39,413 nt of DNA from Actinomycetes bacterium (GCA_021841005.1 JAKBVZ010000003.1:1-39413); one strand, 5' to 3'; shown: positions 8,812 to 18,260, numbered from the stretch's first letter. The notes: generated from the letters alone by a model not told the origin. Numbers and translations: made by a program.

Positions 8812-9993
8812 TTACCCCCAATCGCTCAGGACCGTTTCGACTTGGCGTGCTATTTCGAGGTCCTCGCGGGCATGCACTACCACTATAGCAATAGTATTAT
8901 GAGACGATATAATCCGGTCTGGAGATGATGTGGCGTTTTCGGCCGGTTTTCCATCTTCTGGCTTTCTGCCTATCTGAGAGCGTGGCTGACTGGTCATGGC
9001 ATCGTGTGCTGTTCCGGTTGCAGTATTGAGTTCTGGATCAACGGAAAGTCCGAGGAACCCGAGACCGCTGCATGCCTCGTAGCGAAGGTGCGATGAGTTC
9101 TCTCCTGCACCGCCGGTAAAGATGAGCAAGTCTATTCCACCTGCCGCCGCAGCCATGGAGCCGATGGCTCCTTTCAGCCTGTGAAGATACACCTGCCAGG
9201 CCAGTTCGGCGGTCTCGTCACCAGCGAGGGAGCGTTCGATGACTGCTTGCAGATCCGGCGTACCGGCGAGAGCCAGCAATCCCGATCGGTATTCGAGCGC
9301 ATTCTCCAGATCATCCGGGTCCAGATGTTCATGGCGCATGATGAAGGTGATCACGCCGGGGTCCACCGAGCCAGGGCGTGTTCCCATTACAAGCCCTTCC
9401 AGCGGGGTAAATCCCATAGTGGTGTCCACCACGTTTCCGTAGGCGGTCGCAGCGAGTGATGCTCCTGAGCCGAGATGGGCGGAGACTATCCTCAGCGACT
9501 CCACAGGCCGGCCAACCAGCTCCGCCCCCCGGTGAACAGCCCAGCTATGGGAGAGCCCATGGAATCCGAAACGGCGTATTCCCCATCGTTCCCGCCAGCC
9601 GGCCGGGATGGCGTAGGTGGCCGCGTAGGCAGGCAGTGAAGCGAAGAATGTGGTGTCGAAGCAAGCTACCGCAGGCATGGCGGGATCGAGAGCCAGTACT
9701 GTATCCATGAGTGAGAGGGCCGGAGGGTTGTGGAGGGGGGCTAGGTCGACCAACTCTGAAAGTGCTGTCTCCGTCGCCTCGCTGACGAACAGGGGTGCAG
9801 TGTATTTGGTGCCCCCGTGAACGATACGGTGTCCACTTGCCTGCGGCTCGTACCGGTCTACGAGATCCCTTATGGTGGTCTCGATTGATGGGTCGCCTGC
9901 CTGGGGAAGTATCAGGGAGTCGAGAGTGATGCTTCCGTCCACTATGGATACCTTCGTCGAGGAGGAGCCGGCGTTGACGGTGAGTATTCTCAC
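8812..9993 (-). CDS. ackA: Acetate kinase
   Basis: A 393-residue ASKHA-fold kinase that converts acetyl phosphate and ADP to acetate and ATP. Family marks run in order: NAGSSSTK (7-14), HRIVHGG, CFDTTFF, FGFHGLSH, HLGSGAS, TRPGSVDPG and FTGGAGENS, ending in VVVHAREDLEIARQ. A polar stretch of about 40 residues (TGTAHDAMTSQP to SPDRIISSHN) is inserted shortly before the C-terminal strand; the family usually has only a short loop there. The gene lies 89 bases downstream of phosphoketolase on the same strand. Phosphoketolase makes acetyl phosphate, so the pair forms the ATP-yielding end of the phosphoketolase route. It is the last gene of the block and converges with the 2-hydroxyacid dehydrogenase gene. 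Confidence 0.95.
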   Translation of the reverse strand: MRILTVNAGSSSTKVSIVDGSITLDSLILPQAGDPSIETTIRDLVDRYEPQASGHRIVHGGTKYTAPLFVSEATETALSELVDLAPLHNPPALSLMDTVLALDPAMPAVACFDTTFFASLPAYAATYAIPAGWRERWGIRRFGFHGLSHSWAVHRGAELVGRPVESLRIVSAHLGSGASLAATAYGNVVDTTMGFTPLEGLVMGTRPGSVDPGVITFIMRHEHLDPDDLENALEYRSGLLALAGTPDLQAVIERSLAGDETAELAWQVYLHRLKGAIGSMAAAAGGIDLLIFTGGAGENSSHLRYEACSGLGFLGLSVDPELNTATGTAHDAMTSQPRSQIGRKPEDGKPAENATSSPDRIISSHNTIAIVVVHAREDLEIARQVETVLSDWG

Positions 9994-10082
9994 TGTGAGT
10001 GGCTCTCGTTATGGCGAAAACGATTACGCGGGAAGCAAGGAGAACGCTCTTTGTCGATGGCCGTCACCATGTCGTGCGGCCA

Positions 10083-12542
10083 TTACGAAACGTGGCCACC
10101 TGACCAGTTCCACGAGGTGATTTCCGGGTCGTCATCGCCATGTTCCCTGGTGTAAGCGCGGGCCCTGATCCTGCGGCTGGACATTTCCTGGCGCAGGTGA
10201 GCCGATCTTGGCCCAAGTGACGGTACCCGGTCGATCACGTCCATGACGATCCGGAAGCGATCCATGTCGTTGAGCATAACCATGTCGAATGGCGTGGTGG
10301 TGGTACCTTCCTCCTTGTATCCACGGACATGCAGGTCGTCGTGATTCGCCCTGCGATAGGTCAGGCGATGGATCAGCCAGGGGTAGCCATGGTAGGCGAA
10401 TATGGTGGGCACTCCCGGCGGGAAGAGGGAATTGTAGTCGGCATCGGCCAGCCCGTGAGGATGCTCGGACTCCGGCTGCAGGCGCATGAGATCTACTACG
10501 TTCACGTAACGTACCTTTAGGTCAGGCAGGTGAGTGCGGAGCAGATCCGTGGCTGCCAGTGTTTCGAGTGCAGGCACGTCGCCTGCACTGGCGATGATTA
10601 CATCTGGACGGGCATTTCCGTCCGATGAAGCCCATTCCCATGTTCCGATTCCCCGGGTGCAATGTTCTATCGCATCATTCATGGGCAGCCAGGATGGCTC
10701 AGCATTCTTGCCCGCGACGATCACATTGATGTAGTGGCGGCTACGCAGGCAGTGATCAGCAACGGAGAGCAGGCAGTTCCCATCGGGCGGTAGGTAGACG
10801 CGGATGACTTCCGCCTTCTTGTTGACTACATGGTCGATGAAGCCTGGGTCCTGATGGGAAAACCCATTGTGGTCCTGGCGCCAGACGTGAGACGACAGAA
10901 GGTAGTTGAAGGAGGGGAGGGGCGCTCGCCAGGGGATGTTCCGGGTTACCTTCAGCCATTTGGCATGCTGGTTGAACATCGAGTCCACTATATGGATGAA
11001 GGCTTCGTAGCAGTTGAAAATACCATACCTGCCGGTCAACACGTACCCCTCCATCCATCCCTCACAGATATGTTCGGAGAGCACCTCCATGACCCGGCCA
11101 TCAGGGGAGAGATGGTCATCAGTGGGCAGGCGATCAGCCATCCAGGTGCGGTCCGTCACTTCGAAGAGCGACTGGAGGCGGTTTGAAGCTGTTTCGTCAG
11201 GACCGAACACTCGGAATGACCGTGAATTGGCTGCCATGACATCCCTTAGCCACTTACCCAACAATGCCGTAGCCCCGACTCGTGGTGCGCCAGGCCGTGG
11301 AACCTCCACGCCATAGTTGCGAAAATCAGGAAGGTCAAGATTTACCGTTACCAAGCCGCCGTTGGCCTTGGGGTTGGAACCCATGCGTCGGTTGCCGGCG
11401 GGAGCGAGGCGAAGGACATCCACGCGCGGGCGGCCCGATTGATCGAACAGCTCTTCCGCGCGGTAGGAACGCATCCACGATTCCAGCTGAGCCAGCTGGG
11501 TAGGATTGCTGCGTGCTGCCGGCAGTGGTACTTGATGAGCTCGGAATGTCCCTTCCACCGGCAACCCATCCACTTCCACCGGCCCGGTCCAGCCTTTCGG
11601 CGTCACCAGTACGATCATCGGCCACGCGGGGCGGCCAACCGTTTGGCCTGGTGCCGCAACATCGCCATCTCCGGCATTACCGCGAGCAGCCAGCTGTATG
11701 GCGGCTATCTTGTCAAGGGCGCCGTAGAGAGCCGATGCGAATGCCTGGTGCATTGTTTCCGGAACATGACCCTCGACGATTATCGGGTCGTAACCGTAAC
11801 CTCTCATGAGGGATGCCAGCTCTTCTCTCGGTATACGAGCGAGGACGGTTGGGTTGGCTATCTTATAGCCGTTCAGGTGCAGGATCGGCAGCACTGCACC
11901 GTCTCTTGCTGGATCGATAAACTTGTTGGAGTGCCACGAAGTGGCCAAGGCGCCCGTTTCGGCCTCTCCATCGCCTATCACGCACGCAGCTATGAGGTCG
12001 GGGTTGTCAAAGACGGCCCCGTAGGCATGTAGGAGCGAATAGCCCAACTCGCCCCCTTCATTTATCGATCCGGGAGTTTCCGGGGATGCGTGGGAAGGTA
12101 TGCCGCCAGGAAAGGAGAACTGCCGGAAAAGTCGCTCCATACCCTCTGCATCCTGACCTATATGCGGGTAGAGCTGGCTGTAGCTTCCTTCGAGCCAGGT
12201 CTGTGCCACCACCGCCGGTCCTCCGTGGCCAGGCCCGCAGACGAATATCATGTCAAGGTCGCGGTCCATGATGGCCCGGTTCAGGTGGGTGTAGATGAAG
12301 TTGAGCCCGGGCGTGGTGCCCCAGTGACCGAGCAGGCGTGGCTTTACATGTTCAGGCTGTAGCGGTTCAGTGAGCAGCGGATTTGCAAGGAGAAAGATCT
12401 GTCCGGCAGCAAGATAGTTGGAAGCCCGCCACCAGGCATCCAGCGCCTGCAACTCGGCGGGTCCGAGTGTTGCCTCTTGTGAGGGTATTCCTTGATTGCC
12501 GACATCTTCACCATGTTCGGTTCCATATGTGATTTCGGTCAT
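10083..12542 (-). CDS. xfp: Xylulose-5-phosphate / fructose-6-phosphate phosphoketolase
   Basis: An 819-residue thiamine-diphosphate enzyme that splits xylulose-5-phosphate (and often fructose-6-phosphate) with phosphate to acetyl phosphate plus glyceraldehyde-3-phosphate or erythrose-4-phosphate. Length and motifs fit the family: [13 protein letters not shown] (72-84), GPGHGGPA near residue 103, [19 protein letters not shown] (150-168), the cofactor motif GDGEAETG (190-197), and [12 protein letters not shown]-like sequence ([17 protein letters not shown]) in the second half. The 5' neighbour is a DUF4177-like gene 31 bases away, and acetate kinase follows 89 bases downstream. It probably works with the oxidative pentose phosphate genes at 25.8-32.7 kb. 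Whether it prefers Xu5P or F6P cannot be read from sequence. Confidence 0.96.
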   Translation of the reverse strand: MTEITYGTEHGEDVGNQGIPSQEATLGPAELQALDAWWRASNYLAAGQIFLLANPLLTEPLQPEHVKPRLLGHWGTTPGLNFIYTHLNRAIMDRDLDMIFVCGPGHGGPAVVAQTWLEGSYSQLYPHIGQDAEGMERLFRQFSFPGGIPSHASPETPGSINEGGELGYSLLHAYGAVFDNPDLIAACVIGDGEAETGALATSWHSNKFIDPARDGAVLPILHLNGYKIANPTVLARIPREELASLMRGYGYDPIIVEGHVPETMHQAFASALYGALDKIAAIQLAARGNAGDGDVAAPGQTVGRPAWPMIVLVTPKGWTGPVEVDGLPVEGTFRAHQVPLPAARSNPTQLAQLESWMRSYRAEELFDQSGRPRVDVLRLAPAGNRRMGSNPKANGGLVTVNLDLPDFRNYGVEVPRPGAPRVGATALLGKWLRDVMAANSRSFRVFGPDETASNRLQSLFEVTDRTWMADRLPTDDHLSPDGRVMEVLSEHICEGWMEGYVLTGRYGIFNCYEAFIHIVDSMFNQHAKWLKVTRNIPWRAPLPSFNYLLSSHVWRQDHNGFSHQDPGFIDHVVNKKAEVIRVYLPPDGNCLLSVADHCLRSRHYINVIVAGKNAEPSWLPMNDAIEHCTRGIGTWEWASSDGNARPDVIIASAGDVPALETLAATDLLRTHLPDLKVRYVNVVDLMRLQPESEHPHGLADADYNSLFPPGVPTIFAYHGYPWLIHRLTYRRANHDDLHVRGYKEEGTTTTPFDMVMLNDMDRFRIVMDVIDRVPSLGPRSAHLRQEMSSRRIRARAYTREHGDDDPEITSWNWSGGHVS

Positions 12543-12573
12543 GACCTGATCCTAACAAGGTCATTCATGGGAA

Positions 12574-12762
12574 TCACGCCGGTTCGATGGATTGCTTGAA
12601 AAAGAGGATATAGCGCTCGTGATTGTCGAGTGGAACCACGGAAAGGAGCTCCCAGGCTTGATACTCCGCCAGGAACTCGGTAAGCGATGCCGCCATATTT
12701 CTGTATGGATGCTCCTCCTCTGGCGTCGGCCAGATGACGACTTCATACTTCCATCTCTTCAT
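12574..12762 (-). CDS. DUF4177-like small protein
   Basis: A 62-residue protein with the pattern of the DUF4177 family: an opening MKRWKYEVVIW, a middle helix (SLTEFLAEYQAWELLSVV, with the family's WEL.SV core) and a closing strand RYILFFKQ. Function is unknown in the family. It lies between the Usp-like gene and phosphoketolase, 31 bases before the latter, and probably belongs to the same transcript. No strong ribosome site precedes the ATG, which lowers confidence in the exact start. Confidence 0.7.
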   Translation of the reverse strand: MKRWKYEVVIWPTPEEEHPYRNMAASLTEFLAEYQAWELLSVVPLDNHERYILFFKQSIEPA

Positions 12763-12902
12763 GGCAACATGTTACTTCAATGGTTGCAACTCATGCAGGT
12801 TGGCTGGAGATGGCGAATCCCAGGTTGCGTTGCCTGCTGGATTAAACGGCCGAGCATTGGCGTGCACATGCCATCCACAAGACGAGACGGCAGATGGCAA
12901 TG

Positions 12903-13727
12903 CTACGTGAGCGGGTGCAGCGGGTAGAATAGCACTGGCACGCTGAAGCCCTCGTCGGCGAGCAACCCTCTTAATATTGTGGCGCGATTGGGGCTGCTAT
13001 CACAATTCCACAAGGTCACCAGCAGGTCTCCCTGGGCCAAGTGAGCCCTGATAAGGGCAGATGCTTCCCCGACGGCTGTATCCAGCCGGGTACGGCTCGG
13101 TATGCCTCTATGACGTGTTGACAACTCCTCCCACCACGCATCTACGTAATGACCGGCTCCCTCCCATATTCGCGGACGTGTGTGCTCGTCTATGACATGA
13201 AGCAGTACGGTATCGCTTCCTATGGCGTGGAACGCCTTGGCCATCTCAACCGCACCGGTGCTGACTATCCCGGTGGCATCGATCGGGATGACAGCTCTCT
13301 TCAAGGCGATGAGGGCAGAAGATGCTTGTGCCTCAGATGCAGAATCTGCCGACATCGTGCCGTTTGCAGCACCCGCGTGCGGGATAGAAAACGGCAATAG
13401 GAGTACGGGCTTGGCAATACGCGATGCAATGTCCAGTATGCTGCCTGCGCTCGCGGTGTCATTGCTGGAAAACTCTTCGTCAAGCTGCTCCAGCAGCGGA
13501 TCCAATTCGAGTGCTCGTGCTACATCCGAAATCAGCTCATCCCAGATTGCCGCGGCTGAACCAGCAGGAACCAGCACATGCAGTGTCCGTTCGCTGTCCT
13601 TTGGAGGACCGTCTTGTGTTCCACGGTGCTTATGCTTGTCGCTGTCCTGCCTGGTGCCACCTGGTGTCTCTTCATCTGGTGCAGTCACGTAAGGCTCGGT
13701 AAAGTGATGTTCGCGTGGCACTGTCAT
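12903..13727 (-). CDS. Universal-stress-protein-like protein in the phosphorylase operon
   Basis: A 274-residue cytoplasmic protein. The first 50 residues are polar and probably disordered. The rest alternates strands and helices as in an UspA-type Rossmann-like domain: LHVLVPAGSAA (about 48-58), AVIPIDATGIVSTGAVEMAKAFHAIGSDTVLLHVI (a beta-helix-beta unit with the usual DATG start), and a C-terminal GDLLVTLWNCDSSPNRATILRGLL where Usp proteins carry their nucleotide loop. The canonical G-2x-G-9x-G(S/T) ATP motif is not intact, so nucleotide binding is doubtful. The start ATG overlaps the stop of the GH65 gene by 4 bases, so translation of the two is tightly coupled. Its role next to sugar catabolic enzymes is unknown. 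Confidence 0.6.
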   Translation of the reverse strand: MTVPREHHFTEPYVTAPDEETPGGTRQDSDKHKHRGTQDGPPKDSERTLHVLVPAGSAAAIWDELISDVARALELDPLLEQLDEEFSSNDTASAGSILDIASRIAKPVLLLPFSIPHAGAANGTMSADSASEAQASSALIALKRAVIPIDATGIVSTGAVEMAKAFHAIGSDTVLLHVIDEHTRPRIWEGAGHYVDAWWEELSTRHRGIPSRTRLDTAVGEASALIRAHLAQGDLLVTLWNCDSSPNRATILRGLLADEGFSVPVLFYPLHPLT

Positions 13728-16375
13728 AGTATCCTCCCAGGAGGTAGTACCAGTGTAGAGGGCATGCCTGCTATCTGCACGCTTATAGGCTTATCGCAAA
13801 TTACTTCAACCTCGCTTGGCCTGCATCGGATCTGTAGAGGGTTGCCGTGCCACAGAAGGTGGATCTTCAGCTCTTCCCAGTTATCAGGTATATGGGGATC
13901 CAGGTGCAACGCGGTGTCATCGGGACGCGATACGCGTATACCGGCAAAGCCAGTGACCACAGCCTGCCATATGGCGCCGAAATTGGCCAGGTGTATGCCG
14001 CCCCCTGCAGTTCCAGTGAGATCGTCTACGTCGATGGCGCATGCCAGCTCCAGCATCTCGACAGCTTCGTCCAAGCGCCCTGCTCGTGCCAGCAATCCTG
14101 CATGCACTCCAGGTGATAGCGAGCTTCCGTGCGCCGTCCTTCCCAGGTAGAAGTTCAGATTCGTTTCAAGCGTGCCTGCCGGTAATTCATCTGGCACAAG
14201 CATGTATGCCATGAGTACGTCCGCTTGTTTGATCACCTGCGACTTGGCTAGGCGTTCCCGTCCGAGTACCAGGTCCGCCGCGAGCGGAGGCTTGCCTAGA
14301 TCAGCTATTGAAATGGGTTCGAGGTCGCAATATCCGGCGAACTGTTCGTAGAGTCCAGTGGACGGGTTGTATCCGTCGACAATTGAATTGGCAATCTCCA
14401 GCCACGATTCCGGCAACCCACCTGCAGCATCCAGGTATGATGCGCGCGGTGTGGTAGATCCCTCGGCGGGAAGATACTGGAGTCGCTGCGCGTGACGTGC
14501 AATCTGACTTGCTGTATCCGGGTCACCGTTACCGTCACCGTCACCGTCACTCGTTCCGTTCCCGGTCCTGCTCGATCTGGCAAGCAGTTCTGCACCGTGG
14601 CGCAGATTCCATGCCGCCATTATGTTGGTATAGGCGTTGTCGTCGACATCTTCATGATATTCGTCTGGACCGATTACCTTGTGTATATGGAACCTCCCAT
14701 GGCTGTCAGCTTGCACTCGACTGGCCCAGTACATCGCTGTCTCTGTGAGCAAAGGCATGCCCGTTCCCTGCAGGAAGTGCCATTTTCCTGTCCATGAAGC
14801 CATCTGCCAAGCCGCCCACGCTACATCTGCTGTAATATGCTCCTCCATGTCGCCGGTACGTATGGGGACGATGTTCCCGTGCTCATCCATACCTGAGCGG
14901 GGAGTGACATCCCTGCCATCGTGGGCGGACTCCCATGGAAATCTCAACCCAGATCTTCCCGATGCCATTGCAGCTTTTCGGGCGGCATCGAGTCTCCTCA
15001 AGCGGTATTCAAGCATGGCCCGAGCCGATGGGGGATGTGTGGCCGCCAGCATGGGCAGGACAAATACATCTGAGTCCCAGAAGACATGGCCTGAATATGC
15101 CGGGCCCGACAGGCCTCGTGCACCGACTGGGGCCTCGTCACTGCATGCGACAGATGAAATTAGATGGAATATTGCGAAGCGTAAGAGGCGTGTCATGTCC
15201 GGATCTCCTACAATCTCTATGTCAGCGTGGTTCCAGCGCTGCTGCCAGGCACTGCGCTGGTCATCCAGCAGCGACTTGATACCACGCCGTCGCAGTATAT
15301 CAAGGCAATCTGGGGAGCCGGGGGGTGATGCGTGCACGGGCTGCGGCATAGTGGCCGCAGCAGGCAGTGTATCAAGGCAATCTGGGGAGCCGGGGGGTGA
15401 TGCGTGCACGGGCTGCGGCATAGTGGCCGCAGCAGGCAGTGTATCAAGGCGATCTGGGGAGCCGGGGGGTGTCACAGGGTCTTCACTCGAATGCCGGTAA
15501 GAGACTGCCTGCACGTATGCAGCTCCAGCACCCTCTCTCAGGCCCGCACCGGAAGCGGAGCTGGCGCTTTCATAGAGTTCCTCCAACGGGATGTAGAAAC
15601 TGCCTGAAGTGCATGAAACTGACTCTCCAAGGTTGGAACGCATCAGTTTGCTGTCCATCAAGATCGTGTTGCTACCGACCTCCGCCTCAGGACTGGATAC
15701 TGCATCTCCCCATGCTACGAGGACTCCTGTACCGGGATTCGCCAGGTTCGCCAGCCGCAGCGTGGCAAGGAACCTACCTCCTGGCAAGAGGGCCAGGCGC
15801 CCGAGCATGCCGGTTCTCATGTCGAGGAAACGGATCCCTTCGGCAACCGGATATGCAAGAGGAAGGCGTACCCAGCCGGGCAACTCCACCAGACGCTCCA
15901 TCCCATCCTTGTCCACCTGGTAGAAGCCAGATATGAACACATGGACATCATTCCCGTCAGCGTCCTCCTCCAGCCCGCCGCGAGTGCCGGCAAATCCATC
16001 TGCAAGGCATAGCCAACTCGCAACCGCCCTTGTGCCGGCTCTATTGCTCCGTGTGCCGTGAGAGCTATCCAGAACAGCTTTACCGGCTTCACCATTACCG
16101 CTTCGTGCAGGCAGGAACACCCATGGAGAATCGAGTATGCCGGCAGCTTTCCTGCCTCGCATGATGCCACTCAGCATTTCCAGCAGGGCAGTTCCGTCGC
16201 TTCTTATCGAGGTGGGATCAGGAAGGTCCGAGTCAGTTCCAGTCCCAAGACGTGGCTGGTGGCGTGTAGTGGATCCACCATGTTCCAGAGCGCCGGTACC
16301 GGCGCCGCTACCGCCATTGTGGCCGGAGTCAGCGTCGTTATTACTGGCCATTTGCGTTGCCATCGTGAGTTGCAT
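13724..16375 (-). CDS. GH65 glycoside phosphorylase (maltose/trehalose/kojibiose phosphorylase family)
   Basis: An 883-residue inverting phosphorylase that cleaves an alpha-linked disaccharide with phosphate to glucose and beta-glucose-1-phosphate. The general acid is Glu572 in GPDEYHEDVDDNAYTN (569-584), and the phosphate site is HGSSLSPGVHA (749-759). FWDSDVFVLPML (432-443) and KQADVLMAYML (716-726) are further family marks. The exact disaccharide cannot be told from sequence. Two features are odd. The linker between the N-terminal beta-domain and the catalytic barrel (about 302-359) is a 24-residue repeat present 2.5 times. A surface loop near 604-622 is a Gly/Asp-rich hexanucleotide expansion. 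The first 60 residues are low-complexity. It overlaps pgmB by 35 bases upstream and the Usp-like gene by 4 bases downstream, so one transcript is likely. Confidence 0.92.
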   Translation of the reverse strand: MQLTMATQMASNNDADSGHNGGSGAGTGALEHGGSTTRHQPRLGTGTDSDLPDPTSIRSDGTALLEMLSGIMRGRKAAGILDSPWVFLPARSGNGEAGKAVLDSSHGTRSNRAGTRAVASWLCLADGFAGTRGGLEEDADGNDVHVFISGFYQVDKDGMERLVELPGWVRLPLAYPVAEGIRFLDMRTGMLGRLALLPGGRFLATLRLANLANPGTGVLVAWGDAVSSPEAEVGSNTILMDSKLMRSNLGESVSCTSGSFYIPLEELYESASSASGAGLREGAGAAYVQAVSYRHSSEDPVTPPGSPDRLDTLPAAATMPQPVHASPPGSPDCLDTLPAAATMPQPVHASPPGSPDCLDILRRRGIKSLLDDQRSAWQQRWNHADIEIVGDPDMTRLLRFAIFHLISSVACSDEAPVGARGLSGPAYSGHVFWDSDVFVLPMLAATHPPSARAMLEYRLRRLDAARKAAMASGRSGLRFPWESAHDGRDVTPRSGMDEHGNIVPIRTGDMEEHITADVAWAAWQMASWTGKWHFLQGTGMPLLTETAMYWASRVQADSHGRFHIHKVIGPDEYHEDVDDNAYTNIMAAWNLRHGAELLARSSRTGNGTSDGDGDGNGDPDTASQIARHAQRLQYLPAEGSTTPRASYLDAAGGLPESWLEIANSIVDGYNPSTGLYEQFAGYCDLEPISIADLGKPPLAADLVLGRERLAKSQVIKQADVLMAYMLVPDELPAGTLETNLNFYLGRTAHGSSLSPGVHAGLLARAGRLDEAVEMLELACAIDVDDLTGTAGGGIHLANFGAIWQAVVTGFAGIRVSRPDDTALHLDPHIPDNWEELKIHLLWHGNPLQIRCRPSEVEVICDKPISVQIAGMPSTLVLPPGRIL
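14521..14552. repeat. Hexanucleotide microsatellite (ACCGTC-type) inside the GH65 gene
   Basis: About five imperfect copies of a six-base unit (GTCACC/GTTACC) lie in frame and encode the Gly/Asp-rich loop at about residues 604-622 of the phosphorylase. Two residues are gained or lost per unit, so length variation would not break the frame. Confidence 0.7.
15292..15471. repeat. 72-bp tandem repeat, 2.5 copies (R-S-R-S-R, R and S each 36 bp)
   Basis: A 36-base block occurs at 15292-15327, 15364-15399 and 15436-15471, with single-base differences at the sixth and sixteenth positions. The two 36-base segments between the blocks (15328-15363 and 15400-15435) are identical. The array lies in frame in the GH65 gene and encodes 24-residue repeats rich in Pro and Ala. 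The spacer part contains a 7-bp inverted repeat (CTGCGGC / GCCGCAG). The 72-base period recurs at three other loci in this window. Confidence 0.95.
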
Positions 16376-17150
16376 GTATCGTCCTATATATAAGGGGAAT
16401 CCGCAGGGATGAAAGGTCGTTTACCACTACGTCTGCGCCGGCGGAGAGTAGCGCGTCACGGTGGCCAACCCTGTCCACACCTATTACCAGACCGAACCCT
16501 CCTTTCTTTCCTGCGCTTACTCCCGCTATGGCATCTTCCACTACCATGGTCCGTTCTGGTGAGGATCCAAGACGCCGCGCGGCCTCCAAGAAAGTGGCTG
16601 GATCGGGCTTACCAGGTAGTCCCATGCGTAGGGATTCCTCGCCGTCTACGCGAGCATCGAAGAGGTCGGACAGTCCAGCTGCATCGAGTACCAGCCGGCA
16701 ATTCCTACTGCCTGAAACCACCCCAATCGGCATACCCTTTTGCCGAAGGCCTTTCAAGAGATTGACCGTGCCCGGGTATGGCCGTGGGCCGGTCTTGGCC
16801 AATTCGGCCAGAAAGTATTCGTCCTTGCGCTTGGCAACACCCCATATGCTCTCGGTGCTATCGGCATCGCCAGGCGTTCCCTCGGGGAGTTCTATACCGG
16901 CTACGGCCAGGAACGACTTCACTCCATCACGTCGGGGCTTGCCGTCGACATACTGTAAGTAGTCCTCGCGCGTGAAGCGTCGCTCCAATCCACGCCTGGC
17001 AAGTTCCATGTCGAAAAGCTTTTTCCATGCGGTCTGGTGGAGCGACGCGGTATCGGTGATTACCCCGTCCAGATCCATGACGACGGCATCGAGACGTTCA
17101 AGCGGTAAATCGAAGTACCGATCTTCCTGGTTCGATGTATGTCGATCCAT
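16341..17150 (-). CDS. pgmB: Beta-phosphoglucomutase (HAD family)
   Basis: A 269-residue HAD-superfamily mutase that converts beta-glucose-1-phosphate to glucose-6-phosphate. The nucleophile motif VVMDLDGVITDTASLHQTAW is the beta-phosphoglucomutase form of DxDGV.TDTA..H..AW. VVSGSRNC is the second HAD motif, GKPDP the lysine loop, and VVEDAIAGVSAG the acidic motif III. The start at 17150 is chosen because GGAG lies before it and the family core begins soon after; an earlier in-frame ATG at 17210 has no ribosome site. It is the first gene of the block and overlaps the GH65 gene by 35 bases. Pairing of GH65 phosphorylases with this mutase is well established, and the product feeds G6P dehydrogenase. 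Confidence 0.93.
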   Translation of the reverse strand: MDRHTSNQEDRYFDLPLERLDAVVMDLDGVITDTASLHQTAWKKLFDMELARRGLERRFTREDYLQYVDGKPRRDGVKSFLAVAGIELPEGTPGDADSTESIWGVAKRKDEYFLAELAKTGPRPYPGTVNLLKGLRQKGMPIGVVSGSRNCRLVLDAAGLSDLFDARVDGEESLRMGLPGKPDPATFLEAARRLGSSPERTMVVEDAIAGVSAGKKGGFGLVIGVDRVGHRDALLSAGADVVVNDLSSLRIPLIYRTIHATHDGNANGQ

Positions 17151-17334
17151 ATGACTCCATTGTCTCACATCTCCATCGCAGATGCATCTGGCTTTCAGCT
17201 GGAACTGCATCTAGTGCGGTCTATCTCGGTAACGATGTGTTACACAGTATGCGGGAACCACGTAAGGGTATGCAGGGATGGCATTGGGGGGGATCACCGA
17301 TGCATACGCACCTTGGTTCTGCGCATAATGAGCA

Positions 17335-17384
17335 TATGACACTGTATGACACTGTCCGCTTGCCGTGCCGGTGGAATTACCGGC
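17335..17384 (+). promoter_or_regulatory. Tandem 10-mer and small hairpin upstream of a membrane-protein gene
   Basis: TATGACACTG is repeated back to back at 17335-17354, and a 6-bp inverted repeat GCCGGT/ACCGGC follows at 17367-17384. Both lie 60-110 bases before the start at 17443, where a promoter or operator would be expected. The rest of the 292-base gap between pgmB and this gene shows nothing else I can name. Confidence 0.35.
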
Positions 17385-17442
17385 GGGGATAGCCGATTGG
17401 CAGTGGTGGACAGTATGGATATGACGAGAGAAAGGAAATATT

Positions 17443-17976
17443 ATGGCAATCAAAGCAGACACGGGGATGAGCGTTGAGGTGGATCATCAGAGGTCCGGGC
17501 ACCGTTGGCATGGACCGTTGGGCTTTGTCCAGAACGAGCGTGAGCGCTGGTATACACCCGAGCGCTCGGTGAGGCAGGTACACTGGCTGCGTTTCTCGCT
17601 TGCATTTTTTGCACTGGTCAACGTGGCTTCGCATCTTTACGCGATACCGGCAAAGTACCCCGTGCAGACATTATGGCTCGAGGGAGAGGTGGCGTTTTAC
17701 GTAATGGTGGCTGTGGTGTACATACTTGGGCTAAGAATGTGGTACGCACCGGCTATCCTGTACACCGTATTCAATCTACTGGCATTCTTCCTCTCCGGTA
17801 TCATAACTATTCCAGGGATTACGAGTACTGTATTCAGCACACACCTTACAGTCTTCCAATACTCCTGGGGACGCGGTTTGTCGGTATTGGCATGGGCATA
17901 CCTGCTCGTGGTGGGAGTATATATGCTGTGGGCGGATAAGGGCTCAGAATTGAACAAATTGCTCAGAGACAGCTGA
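17443..17976 (+). CDS. Unrecognised four-helix membrane protein
   Basis: A 177-residue protein preceded by GAGAAAGGAAATATT, a good ribosome site. Residues 1-47 are polar and probably cytoplasmic. Four hydrophobic segments follow, at about 49-69, 83-100, 102-123 and 145-163, and the tail is charged. Histidines sit at membrane edges (H47, H64, H134), but no binding motif is recognised. It is followed by a strong hairpin terminator and appears to be a single-gene unit. No family is recognised. The arrangement vaguely resembles DoxX-type small membrane proteins, but I cannot support that. Confidence 0.8.
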   Translation: MAIKADTGMSVEVDHQRSGHRWHGPLGFVQNERERWYTPERSVRQVHWLRFSLAFFALVNVASHLYAIPAKYPVQTLWLEGEVAFYVMVAVVYILGLRMWYAPAILYTVFNLLAFFLSGIITIPGITSTVFSTHLTVFQYSWGRGLSVLAWAYLLVVGVYMLWADKGSELNKLLRDS

Positions 17977-18069
17977 CAACTCCAGCAGCTGCGGCGCCCT
18001 GCAGGTTTGCAGAGTAGCCGGTACGGAGTCAAACCCTTTACTGGGTGGTTGGTGCATCCGGTGACTAGT

Positions 18070-18100
18070 AGAGCCCGAGGAGAATGCCTCCTCGGGCTCT
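18070..18100 (+). terminator. Strong hairpin terminator after the four-helix membrane protein gene
   Basis: A perfect 13-bp stem (arms 18070-18082 and 18088-18100, core GAGCCCGAGGAG / CTCCTCGGGCTC) closes a 5-base loop, about 95 bases after the stop codon. It is followed by GTATATT rather than a clean T-run. Termination is the likely role, and it separates this gene from the TSUP transcript. Confidence 0.75.
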
Positions 18101-18260
18101 GTATATTAGCTCAAACGCATCTTACGTTTCCGGCGCTCTGATGGCGGGTGTAGTGTGCCTTAGCGGGCAGGCCGGACTTATGGTTTGGCTTTTCATCGAG
18201 CAACTATAAACCGCTGATCTTTTTGTCGGCTCGTGATATCTCGGAAAAGCATGGGTGAAT

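Noticed and set aside
14679-15500. 273-residue plus-strand frame with repeats
   Set aside because: Shadow of the GH65 gene; its repeat merely reflects the 72-bp DNA repeat.
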